DNA of 64,000 nucleotides from Debaryomyces hansenii CBS767 (lineage: Eukaryota > Ascomycota > Pichiomycetes > Serinales > Debaryomycetaceae). The first letter of the stretch is position 1. Each line of letters opens with the position of its first letter. This document shows positions 22,613 through 31,147 of this stretch, piece after piece. The notes beneath the pieces are model-generated. The model worked only from the letters and a program-made list of their open reading frames with translations, searched no databases and had not been told where the DNA came from. A program made the translations under genes and the position numbers. Where the stretch lies: contig NC_006043.2 in assembly GCF_000006445.2 (NCBI RefSeq), forward strand, positions 372,001-436,000, written 5' to 3'.

Positions 22613-23782
22613 ATGCTGGATTTCCCTGATGCACCACCTCTTCCGTCTTTGATGTCCAAGGATCCAGATATCCTTAAAACCGTGGACGAAAGACTTTCTT
22701 ATGACAAAAGCTCATCGCAATGGTTTTTCGAGGTGAATAACGATAATAAATCAACAGAGTACTATTATAACTTTATACTCGAAAGATGGATACCAACAGC
22801 AGAGATTGAAGATAACGGCCGGAAAAGAAGTCGTGAGGATGAAACCATCCATGACGAAGAAGAAGAGAATAAATTAGCTATCAAGAATTTGAAAAAGCAG
22901 AAGCTTAAAGAAATGAAAGAACAAATGAATAAATCTAAAGCAGATGGCAATAAGAATAAATCTACGTTTGAAAATACCGGGGTGTATGTCTCGCAATTAC
23001 CAGGGGATATTACGAAGGACGAGCTAATGGTGACCTTTAGTAAATATGGATTGATATCAGAAGATTATAAGACAGGTGAACCACGAATTAAAATATATCA
23101 CAACGATGGTCAACGTGACGATCAACGCGATGCATTGATAATATATCATAGTAAAGAAAGTGTTTCTTTGGCTATTGAGATGCTTGATGACTCCTCCATA
23201 AGACCACCATCTGATAAGGATCAGACAAAGATAAAAGTTCAACCGGCTGAGTTTAAGAAATCAGACTCAGACACAACTAACGACAAGAAAAAAACGCTCA
23301 CATATGAAGAGAAAAAGTTGTTAAATAAGAAAAAAGAAATGATGAAGAAAAAGCTATCAAGTTGGGATGATGATGAAGGAACCATACAGGCAGGAGACCT
23401 GGATAAAACTAATAATATTAAAAAGAGAATCTGGGACAAGATTGTGGTTATAGAGAAAATGTTTCGAATTGAGGAATTGAAGAGCGATCCTTTATTAGAA
23501 ATGGATTTGAAGGAAGATATTCAAGACGAATGTAATAAGCTCAATATAGGAAATGATGTCACAAAAATTACTATCTATGATGTAAGTGGCATAATCACTG
23601 TTAAATTTAATAACGGCGATCTGAGCTTAAAATGCATTGAAAGCTTCAGTGGAAGATATTACGATGGTCTAACACTTAAAGCCTATCTCTATCAAGGGGA
23701 GAAGTTCCAAAAAACGAGCCAAGATAAGGAGAATGAAGGTGAAAGGCTTGATAGCTTTGGAAATTGGTTAGAGAAGAAATAA
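22613..23782 (+). CDS. CUS2: U2 snRNP-associated splicing factor Cus2 (Tat-SF1 homolog)
   Basis: This is a 389-aa protein. The N-terminus carries an OCRE/Tat-SF1-like segment (QWFFEVNND...YYYNFILERWIP), then a charged Lys/Glu region. RRM1 begins at TGVYVSQLPGDITKDELMVTF (about residues 121-215). A basic linker (KKKEMMKKKLSSW) follows, then a second UHM/RRM-like domain (about residues 275-365, ending LKAYLYQGEKF). Cus2 binds Prp11 and U2 snRNA and proofreads U2 before prespliceosome formation. The second codon is CTG; read as serine it gives MSDFPDAPP. Size and domain order match Cus2/Tat-SF1, although S. cerevisiae Cus2 is shorter (285 aa). Confidence 0.85.
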   Translation: MLDFPDAPPLPSLMSKDPDILKTVDERLSYDKSSSQWFFEVNNDNKSTEYYYNFILERWIPTAEIEDNGRKRSREDETIHDEEEENKLAIKNLKKQKLKEMKEQMNKSKADGNKNKSTFENTGVYVSQLPGDITKDELMVTFSKYGLISEDYKTGEPRIKIYHNDGQRDDQRDALIIYHSKESVSLAIEMLDDSSIRPPSDKDQTKIKVQPAEFKKSDSDTTNDKKKTLTYEEKKLLNKKKEMMKKKLSSWDDDEGTIQAGDLDKTNNIKKRIWDKIVVIEKMFRIEELKSDPLLEMDLKEDIQDECNKLNIGNDVTKITIYDVSGIITVKFNNGDLSLKCIESFSGRYYDGLTLKAYLYQGEKFQKTSQDKENEGERLDSFGNWLEKK

Positions 23783-23834
23783 ACTATATAGACATAAATA
23801 ATTAATAGTTAAGCAGAGGCTCATATACATTTCA

Positions 23835-24133
23835 TGTTGTTAGATTAAATATCAAATACAACATGTAAGGGAACTGGATCTAAATTATATAATTCTTATA
23901 ACTAACACTTGATATACTATGTAGATTCTACTAATCTAACTTTATCTTAACTTATAGATTGACAACTAACTAATTACTCTCTATTTAGGTCCTAATTCCC
24001 TTAATCTCTATTCTGAGATTTACCGGGATTCTTCTTCCTATTTATAGTTTCTCTGATTCGTTGCAACATTCTAAGCTCTAACTCATATACTTATATAACT
24101 TGTATACCTATGAGCCTGTTCTCTTACACAACA
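23835..24133. mobile_element. Candidate solo LTR next to tRNA-Gly
   Basis: A 299-bp non-coding stretch begins TGTTGT and ends ACAACA, a perfect 6-bp terminal inverted repeat with the TG...CA ends typical of Ty1/copia- and Ty3-type LTRs. It ends 8 bp before the 5' end of tRNA-Gly, the classic insertion zone for yeast retrotransposons. The interior is pyrimidine-rich and includes TATA-like sequence (TTATATAA), as LTR promoters do. Against it, the flanking five bases (TTTCA on the left, AGAAA on the right) do not form a target-site duplication, and there is no second copy in the window to compare with. Orientation is unknown. Confidence 0.4.
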
Positions 24134-24141
24134 AGAAAAAC

Positions 24142-24212
24142 GCGCAAATGGTTTAGTGGTAAAATCCAACGTTGCCATCGTTGGGCCCCCGGTTCGATTC
24201 CGGGTTTGCGCA
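24142..24212 (+). tRNA. tRNA-Gly (anticodon GCC)
   Basis: This is a 71-nt cloverleaf without an intron. The acceptor stem is GCGCAAA/TTTGCGC with discriminator A. The anticodon stem CAACG/CGTTG has the loop TTGCCAT, giving anticodon GCC. The T arm is CCCGG-TTCGATT-CCGGG. The sequence is like other yeast tRNA-Gly(GCC). Confidence 0.97.
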
Positions 24213-24221
24213 TTTTTTTTT
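24213..24221 (+). terminator. RNA polymerase III terminator of tRNA-Gly
   Basis: A run of nine T starts immediately after the tRNA-Gly discriminator base. Confidence 0.9.
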
Positions 24222-24326
24222 CATTATCGAATCAATTTTGATTTCTGTCTGAAAATGTATTGAAATTATTCATAAATCATTCTTCAAAATCATAATTTTT
24301 ATTACCTATTTATAAATACTAGCTAA

Positions 24327-26843
24327 TTATATCTTCAATTGCTCAAAACTTTCATCCAACTTTTCCTTAACAAGTACGATTAAATCGTTCTCTTCTTGCA
24401 ACCATTGCTTCAACTTCAATATATTGTGATGTTCTTGGAGGTTCTTCAATTTATTCTCAAATTTTTGAGTCTCCTCTGTCTGTTTTTCTCCCTCCTTAAT
24501 GCTGTTTACTATTTTTGAAACTTGGGAAGTCATATTTTCTACAACACTATTCAAACACTTAGCATTATCAGTGTCTTGGGATACTTGTGCATTGACAGAG
24601 TTAATCTCTTTAAACCATAACTTTTCAGCGTCTGAAAGCGGTAACGATTTTGAATATCTCAACTTTTGATTAGCATCAAAAATTTTATCTTGCAATTTTT
24701 GAATTCTATCATTAATTTTATTCTGTCTAGCAATTAGGTCATTGGCCTTTTCATTCTTTGAGTCCAAAATGCCGTCGTCTAAGCCAAGTTTTTGAATTCT
24801 TTGTAAATTATTGATTTGAAATTTCAATTCATCAATTTGAGTTGTAACTCTTAAGTTCAAATGTATTGCAAATGAAGTAAATTTTGATATTTGTTGTATT
24901 GTTTCTGTCGAAAGGTGGTTTAAATTTTTCAATATTTCGGTATTAGTACCATAGATAGGTACTCCAGCCAATTCTTTATTCATATACAAAGATTTACCAA
25001 GGGTTTCAGGGTTGACACGCTTCAAAATATCCAATTCGCTTAAAAGCTCATCAAATGGTTCTTTTATCAATATTGATTCATGGTTTACTTTTTCTATTAT
25101 AGTATCAATTTCGATGATCTCGGGATCTGGGTTTGGCGTAGTATTTTCAGATATCTGTTTTACTTCTAAGTTGTTGTCTTTCTGCGTCTTCAATATTATT
25201 AAGAAATCGCCTGTCTCGTTCATTGTATCTTTAATCAAAGCAAAACTACTGATTTCTTGAACTCCATCAACAACTAAAGTATATTTGCTGGAAACATCCA
25301 AATTTTGTGGTATATGGCCATTTGAAACATCAAGAACTAGTTCTTCGCACCATTTACCACAGTCGAAGTATATTATACTATTCCCAATCTTGATAGAAAT
25401 TTTTGATCCTTCAGAATTTAAAGTAGACAATGCAATATCTTGGGATGCGCTAACCGGTATTTGATCAATAGCCAAAGTACTTAATTCAGTAAACTCATCT
25501 TTCCAGAATAGTATTTCAATTTCACGATTTTTTGATTCAAATTCGTTGCTGTTGATATGAGGAATTTTCTCTTCTTCTTCATTTGACAATTCGACTTCAT
25601 CAATATATCCGAAACCCCTCTTAGGCCTAATGTATCCTTTTTCATGATTTTTTTCTTTCTCATTTACTTGCGATTGACGATTGTTATTGGGTGTCACTTC
25701 TTCTTTTTTCAAAGTTTGGTCGTTCACATCACTCCACTTCATTATTAACGGCTTTAACTGAGAATGGTAGCTTAAAAATGTTTCATTTCCAGCAGAAATC
25801 GAAATAGACACCAAAATAGAAATATTATCATTTGAGCCTATGCATGTTAAGTCTTTGAGTGTTTTGTCTTTCGTTATAGTTACAGGACCCTGTACAATTG
25901 GAAGAAAGTTTTCTGGTAGCTCTTGACTTAAAACTGATAATTCAAGTGGATTTGTGGATAGTAACTGCCTGTATTCCCTCCTCGGGGCAAATGATGTTTC
26001 AAATTGTTTATACAAAGAAGATATGTAAGCATATTGCTTCATAGATGCATGGTTCAATACACTTTGGTGACTCGATTGGACCAAGTCTTTCGATGGAAAC
26101 CTTTCTTGAACTGCTGTAATTAATGATGTAGATTCGTCTAGCAAATCCCGGACATTGGATTCTGTAGTGGCTATTTTGCCTAGCTTATGGATGAATGGGT
26201 AAATTGCGAATATATTTGAAGATGAGGTAGCCACGTACAATGTCAAGGAACCAGATAAATTAGCACTAGACCCAAACGAAATTGACCGTGCCACTTCTCC
26301 CTTGAATGCATCGTCTTTCCCTAAATCAATAGATAATTGAGGTTCGTAAGATGAAAGCGATAAATCATACGACTTGATTTCAGACTTATCGTTCAATACA
26401 ACTAAGCAGCAATCGTTGGCAACAATTGACTGCCAAATCACTTTCTTTATCTGCCCTTCAATCCCGTGTATTCTATACGACTTAACTTGCAATAACGACG
26501 AGTTGCTAGCTGTCAAAGACGTTGGTAAGCTGACAACAACCAATTCAGTATCACCTATAATGGCCATCAATGATCCCAGAGAATTCATCTCTAATGATCT
26601 TATTTTAAAGTCATCATATTTATTGTCTAGCAATCTAAAATTAGTATATTCCGGATTGATAGTACAACATCTTACTAGGTTTTCATTAGCAAAGAATAAA
26701 TCCAAATTGTTTCTGCAAACCAATTTATTCTGTGAGAGAAGCTTTGATTTACTATCAACAGATAATGATTCAAGAAATGTGTGAAAAATTTGTTGCTGGG
26801 TTATTTCTGATATAAACTTTCCAGTAGAATCTGTACCCGCCAT
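24327..26843 (-). CDS. NUP82: Nucleoporin Nup82
   Basis: This is an 838-aa protein. Residues 1 to about 500 look like a beta-propeller of repeated strand motifs (FKIRSLEMNSLGSLMAIIGD, GSLTLYVATSSSNIFAIYPF). The C-terminal region (about 600-838) is a long coiled coil (LKFQINNLQRIQKLGLDDG, RIQKLQDKIFDANQKLRYSK). That architecture and the local sequence fit Nup82 (Nup88 in animals). Nup82 is the cytoplasmic-face scaffold that joins Nsp1 and Nup159 and is needed for mRNA export. S. cerevisiae Nup82 is 713 aa; this one has an additional acidic linker (VELSNEEEEKIPHINSNEFE). NUP82 is YJL061W, beside BNA3 and YHC3, which are also close here. Confidence 0.83.
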   Translation of the reverse strand: MAGTDSTGKFISEITQQQIFHTFLESLSVDSKSKLLSQNKLVCRNNLDLFFANENLVRCCTINPEYTNFRLLDNKYDDFKIRSLEMNSLGSLMAIIGDTELVVVSLPTSLTASNSSLLQVKSYRIHGIEGQIKKVIWQSIVANDCCLVVLNDKSEIKSYDLSLSSYEPQLSIDLGKDDAFKGEVARSISFGSSANLSGSLTLYVATSSSNIFAIYPFIHKLGKIATTESNVRDLLDESTSLITAVQERFPSKDLVQSSHQSVLNHASMKQYAYISSLYKQFETSFAPRREYRQLLSTNPLELSVLSQELPENFLPIVQGPVTITKDKTLKDLTCIGSNDNISILVSISISAGNETFLSYHSQLKPLIMKWSDVNDQTLKKEEVTPNNNRQSQVNEKEKNHEKGYIRPKRGFGYIDEVELSNEEEEKIPHINSNEFESKNREIEILFWKDEFTELSTLAIDQIPVSASQDIALSTLNSEGSKISIKIGNSIIYFDCGKWCEELVLDVSNGHIPQNLDVSSKYTLVVDGVQEISSFALIKDTMNETGDFLIILKTQKDNNLEVKQISENTTPNPDPEIIEIDTIIEKVNHESILIKEPFDELLSELDILKRVNPETLGKSLYMNKELAGVPIYGTNTEILKNLNHLSTETIQQISKFTSFAIHLNLRVTTQIDELKFQINNLQRIQKLGLDDGILDSKNEKANDLIARQNKINDRIQKLQDKIFDANQKLRYSKSLPLSDAEKLWFKEINSVNAQVSQDTDNAKCLNSVVENMTSQVSKIVNSIKEGEKQTEETQKFENKLKNLQEHHNILKLKQWLQEENDLIVLVKEKLDESFEQLKI

Positions 26844-27013
26844 TCTTATACTTCAGTTACGACTTAATTGGATAATATTGTTGTTTTTAATCAAGTTCTA
26901 TTCTTCCATATCAAAAATATAATGTGTAAAAAAAATTCCTTTCCAGCGAGCTTTCTTAACCTGCAAAAGCCGATTCTTTTATGATGCAAAATTCTGTTAT
27001 AGTTACCTTCTAA

Positions 27014-28399
27014 CTAGAAGCTGAACTCAGAGAAGGTCTCATCTTGAGGCCTATCCTCTATGTTATTGACGTATTTGTTAGTCTTTTTGTAGCAAAACGT
27101 ATCTTGTGAATAAAGAGAATAATTTTCGGGGTAATTGAAGTTTTTATTAGTAATTGTCGAAACTTTGCATGCCGTTGCTGAAGACGATATTGTAGATGTA
27201 GATTGAAATGATGAGGCCACCGAAGTGAATCTACTGGATAAAGAGTTATGGGATAATTTCCTATTCTTAAGAGAGAACACAGTAGAAAGATTTCCTATTT
27301 TTGGGGTTGCAGGTAGGAACAACTTAGTGGTATCAAAAACGCTTTTAGAACTACTTGGGGTACAGCTTGAAACCTTGGAGCTGTTGTTGGGGGTGAAAAG
27401 TTTGGTAACGTTTTCAAATAGATTGGATGATACATTGTCGCAATCTTTTGTAGTTGATTTTGTTGTGATTGAAAGGTCTGTGTTGGGTTTTTCATCGTCC
27501 GTATTATTCTCCTGGTTCACTAGCAGCTGCTTAGACTTCCACTTTTCGTGGTCGTAGGTTCTGGCGGTGTTCTTGAACATTTGGCTGCGTTCCCATTTTG
27601 CATGTAAATGTTTGGGCAAATTTTTGGGAGGTGGTTCGATGTGAAATTCATGATGGTATCTGGGAGTAAATTCTAGGCTTCCGTCGGGTGGAGTTTCTTT
27701 TCTAGGTGTAGACTGGGTTTTGTAATCAAGCAGTGATAAATTGACCTTGAGGTCCAAGTTTCCTGATAGAGAGTCTTCGGTGGATACAAACGACCTGTTG
27801 TCCAAAACACAAGATGCAATTGTTTTGGTGAGTTCTGGTGGAATCTCAAACATGGTCTCTGAGGAACCATTAGCAGTGGGGGGCTTTCTAGCAAGTCGAT
27901 GAAGAATGCGTTCCTTTATGTATCTCGACGATAGTCTTTTGGACCCTGCCATTTTCAATACGCTATCTGGTCTGAGTGACTCGCTACCGATTTCATTCTG
28001 TGAATAAGAGTTTCTACCGGACTTGATCCTATTGAAAAAGGTATTCGATCTTGCTTGCTGCATTACACTGAAGAGCGAGTCATCACTATTTCCATGTTCC
28101 GTATCTTCATGTACGTCGATTTGATCCGGCTCAACATCAAAAATAGACGATGCTACATCATTTTGGTACACCAGGTACCTCGTACCCCATCCAGTAAACA
28201 CAGCCTTAAACCTGTCCCGCTTCCTGTACGTTCGCCTTACTGGTGATATTTCAGTTCCATTACTCCTGCTTGCGAAGTGTCTATGGAACCTCCATAATTT
28301 CGCAGCTGAATAATTCGTTCCAACCGAAGCACTATCACCCACCAACGAGACGTTCGAAGTAGCTTTCCTTAACGTCGCAAAAGATCTTCTGGTCCTCAT
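27014..28399 (-). CDS. Unrecognised basic, Ser-rich protein
   Basis: This is a 461-aa protein I cannot assign. The N-terminal 90 residues are strongly basic and partly ordered: MRTRRSFATLRKATSNVS, AAKLWRFHRHFAS, RTYRKRDRFKAVFTGWGTRY. A second possibly conserved block lies at about residues 245-300: YHHEFHIEPPPKNLPKHL followed by AKWERSQMFKNTARTYDHE. The C-terminal 160 residues are Ser/Thr/Asn-rich low complexity ending in DETFSEFSF. There is no transmembrane segment and no known motif. The uninterrupted 461 codons, the good ATG and the block structure argue for a real gene, possibly restricted to CUG-clade yeasts. It lies between NUP82 (same strand) and a 563-bp divergent promoter shared with SKI8. 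Confidence 0.8.
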   Translation of the reverse strand: MRTRRSFATLRKATSNVSLVGDSASVGTNYSAAKLWRFHRHFASRSNGTEISPVRRTYRKRDRFKAVFTGWGTRYLVYQNDVASSIFDVEPDQIDVHEDTEHGNSDDSLFSVMQQARSNTFFNRIKSGRNSYSQNEIGSESLRPDSVLKMAGSKRLSSRYIKERILHRLARKPPTANGSSETMFEIPPELTKTIASCVLDNRSFVSTEDSLSGNLDLKVNLSLLDYKTQSTPRKETPPDGSLEFTPRYHHEFHIEPPPKNLPKHLHAKWERSQMFKNTARTYDHEKWKSKQLLVNQENNTDDEKPNTDLSITTKSTTKDCDNVSSNLFENVTKLFTPNNSSKVSSCTPSSSKSVFDTTKLFLPATPKIGNLSTVFSLKNRKLSHNSLSSRFTSVASSFQSTSTISSSATACKVSTITNKNFNYPENYSLYSQDTFCYKKTNKYVNNIEDRPQDETFSEFSF

Positions 28400-28962
28400 A
28401 TGTATATGCTATTTTAAGTGTCCAAGTAATAAAATAATCTAGATCTAATCACTGATTAAAAATAAAACTTGCTTCCTACTTTGTGGATAAGGAACTTTTT
28501 GCAACTATTTGTGAATTACATTAATTTGTAAAAAAAATTAAAATTACATACAAATTCTTAGACTTAATATAAATTCAAGACAAGCGACAGTTCACTACGA
28601 ATAAACCCATTAAGAAGTACATCTATTACATAGATGGAAAAACGTAATTTTATGATACAATTTATAGCCATGGAAGCTCGCTCTTCTGTGATTATATGAA
28701 ATTATTAAATTATAACCACATATACTGAATTTTATAACACAATGAATTACCCATGTTTTTCACTAATAGTACTATCAGTATCGTATCGTATATCTTCGTA
28801 ACATGATGCCAAATTCAATCAATTTAGTCTAAATGAACATTTCATGGAAATTCTCCTAATTTCGGACCGAATTGAATAACGTGAGCTCTCAAAAAATGAT
28901 ACATTTCAGGTTCTATAAAATATATACTAGGTTAAAGCATCGAAATTTGTAAGTGATACGTA
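28400..28962. other. Divergent promoter region (unknown gene / SKI8)
   Basis: This 563-bp AT-rich region has a TATA-like TATAAAATATATA starting at 28914, about 50 bp before the SKI8 ATG. No RNA gene, repeat or open frame of note is visible. Confidence 0.5.
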
Positions 28963-30126
28963 ATGGGAAAGCAATATATATCTACTGCAAGTGCATCGGA
29001 TGCACACAAACTGGACATACTTGGATTGTCCGTGACTGATAGATATACAATCACTGTGTCGAGTGATGGATATGCTAATTTCTGGGATAATAAGAAATAT
29101 GAATTACAAGAACCTAATGAGATTGTTGTTAAGCAGTTTGTAAATAAAATGGGAGTACATCATGTGGTAGCATATGAAAGTATTTTGCCAGCATCTCATG
29201 TGAAGATTGTGCTTATAGCATTTGCAAGCTTTGACGGATCGATTAGCTTCAAATACTTCATAAATGACGAGTTATCGAGCTTGACGGACGCTGAGATACC
29301 TTTTGGGGCGAACAGCGCAAATTGGAGTCCTTGCTTCTACAAAGACCCTGAGTCAAAGCAAGATTATTTTATTGTGACTCAGGCGAACGGATCAGCATTA
29401 GTGTATTATTTGAATATCGAATCGAGCAAAGATAGCGCAGATATAGGGATTAAGCTTGAGAAATTCGGAGACCTTAATAATGCCAATTCGTCGTTATTTC
29501 CAAATTCGGTGGCCGTTTCTCCCGGTGTCGATAAAAAGGTTGCAGTTGGTTATACCAATGGTGATGTGTTATTGTATGACTTAACCACATTAAAGCCAAT
29601 TTATACGTTCCGGTCTACGGATTTACAAGTATCTAATAAATCTACATCCGCTAGTTCGATTCCAAGGGTTCTTGCGTTTTCACCAGGTGGATCATTATTA
29701 GCAGTTGCCCGTGATAACCAGTCCGCTGGTTCCATCACCTTGTATGACGTGAAATACGGGGAAAACGTAGGATCGTTGACTACTCCTTCCCATTCATCGA
29801 AAACAACCATCGGTGGATTTGCGCACGATGGATGGATTATGGGATTGAGTTTTGACGAAAGTGGTGAAATACTAGCCAGTTGTGCGTTCGATAACTGTGT
29901 AAGGATTTGGAATATTGAAACGAGAGAAAGGGAAGCAACTATTAATATATCCCCTAGTGACTTGGAAGGCACTAATGACAATGAATTAGATAATAGTATT
30001 GCCAGTGGGGTTCAATTTATTAAAAAAGGGATTAGAGCAGGTGCTAATGGCGATAGTAACGAGGGTTTATGTGTCGTTAGTTTTGATAGAGCAGTGAGAT
30101 GGTATAGAGAAGCAGGAGGAATTTAG
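28963..30126 (+). CDS. SKI8: Ski complex WD40 subunit Ski8 (Rec14)
   Basis: This 387-aa protein is made of WD40 repeats: ITVSSDGYANFWDN (first blade), VAVGYTNGDVLLYDLTTLKP, LLAVARDNQ...ITLYDV, ILASCAFDNCVRIWNIETRE and a final VVSFDRAVRWYREAGGI, the characteristic Ski8 C-terminus. Ski8 serves in the cytoplasmic Ski2-Ski3-Ski8 complex that feeds mRNA to the exosome, and in meiosis with Spo11. The length matches S. cerevisiae Ski8 (397 aa). Codon 17 is CTG in the segment AHK-x-DILGL. Only 42 bp separate its stop from that of the converging dehydrogenase gene. Confidence 0.85.
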   Translation: MGKQYISTASASDAHKLDILGLSVTDRYTITVSSDGYANFWDNKKYELQEPNEIVVKQFVNKMGVHHVVAYESILPASHVKIVLIAFASFDGSISFKYFINDELSSLTDAEIPFGANSANWSPCFYKDPESKQDYFIVTQANGSALVYYLNIESSKDSADIGIKLEKFGDLNNANSSLFPNSVAVSPGVDKKVAVGYTNGDVLLYDLTTLKPIYTFRSTDLQVSNKSTSASSIPRVLAFSPGGSLLAVARDNQSAGSITLYDVKYGENVGSLTTPSHSSKTTIGGFAHDGWIMGLSFDESGEILASCAFDNCVRIWNIETREREATINISPSDLEGTNDNELDNSIASGVQFIKKGIRAGANGDSNEGLCVVSFDRAVRWYREAGGI

Positions 30127-30168
30127 GTTATACATAAATTCAAGTATATAATTCGTATATAAACTAAT

Positions 30169-30951
30169 CTAATAACCTAACCATCCACCATCTACGACCA
30201 ATGTTTCACCAGTAACGTATCTACTGGCTTCAGAACACAAGAAAACAGCAGGGCCTTGGAAATCATCCATATTACCCCATCTTCCGATAGGAATACGAGA
30301 GATAAGTGTTTCGCGTCGCTTTGGATCAATTTGCTCTGTAAGGTTAGTAGAAATGTATCCCGGAGCAATTGAATTCACTCTAATACCTTTCAGGGACCAG
30401 TCATTCGAGAGAGCTGCAGTGAATTGCTTTATACCCCCCTTAGTAATCGCATACGCGGTAGAGTCAACTCCTCCTTGAAATGAACATAATGAAGCTGTGA
30501 ACACAATCTTCCCTTTAGTTTTAGTTTCTAACATCTTACATCCGATTGCCTTCGTAAGCTTAACAGGGATATTCAAGTTAACTCTCAAAACTTCGTCGAA
30601 TTTGTCCTGAGGAAACTCGTCGAACGGGAAACGATTATTGATACCAGCATTATTAATCAAAATATCGATCTTTCCACTTACTGACTTTTTAAACGCTTCA
30701 GTTGCAATCTTTGCTACCAAGTCATCTTCATTACCCGTTCCAAAATCAGCTTCAATTGAGCTGATTTTGACTTTTGGATTAACTTCCTGTAAAACTTTAA
30801 TTGTATTCTCTAATGGTTTCTCGGATCTGTATGTTAAGATAATCTGATCAATATTTGCATCCGCTAAACCCTTGGCCATCCCCAAGCCGATACCATTAGT
30901 ACCACCGGTTATCAACGCAACTTGTCCTTCTAATGAAAATAATGATAACAT
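30169..30951 (-). CDS. Short-chain dehydrogenase/reductase, KduD-like
   Basis: This is a 260-aa classical SDR. It has the Rossmann motif TGGTNGIG (residues 15-22), NNAG (100-103), catalytic Ser154, Tyr167 and Lys171 (Y-A-I-T-K), and a C-terminal VTGETLVVDGGW. The sequence GINNRFPFDEFPQDKFDEV and IGRWGNMDDFQGPAVFLCSEAS resemble 2-deoxy-D-gluconate 3-dehydrogenases (bacterial KduD) more than fungal sorbose or carbonyl reductases. The acidic/NAD-type discrimination loop is unclear (TYRSE after beta-2), so cofactor preference is not assigned. The enzyme is probably cytosolic. The substrate is uncertain; the fold and catalytic residues are clear. Confidence 0.85.
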   Translation of the reverse strand: MLSLFSLEGQVALITGGTNGIGLGMAKGLADANIDQIILTYRSEKPLENTIKVLQEVNPKVKISSIEADFGTGNEDDLVAKIATEAFKKSVSGKIDILINNAGINNRFPFDEFPQDKFDEVLRVNLNIPVKLTKAIGCKMLETKTKGKIVFTASLCSFQGGVDSTAYAITKGGIKQFTAALSNDWSLKGIRVNSIAPGYISTNLTEQIDPKRRETLISRIPIGRWGNMDDFQGPAVFLCSEASRYVTGETLVVDGGWLGY

Positions 30952-31129
30952 TTCAATTAAATCCTTTCTCTAAATTCGATAGTTGAGAAGAAGATGAAAT
31001 CTCTAGACCATATACGGTCCTCCACAAATTTATACTTCGCGGACTTCTTTATGTTGAGGTGTAGGATCTAAAATTTTCTTTTTGCTTCGTATAGATAAGC
31101 TGACATACATCGACTACTTTAGAAGACAC

Positions 31130-31147
31130 ATGGAGGAATGGAGATAG
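31130..31147 (+). other. Short upstream ORF overlapping the CTF3 start
   Basis: ATG GAG GAA TGG AGA TAG (5 residues) lies 8 bp upstream of the CTF3 ATG and overlaps it in another frame. If the mRNA includes it, ribosomes would meet this ATG first. Neither ATG has A at position -3. Confidence 0.4.
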
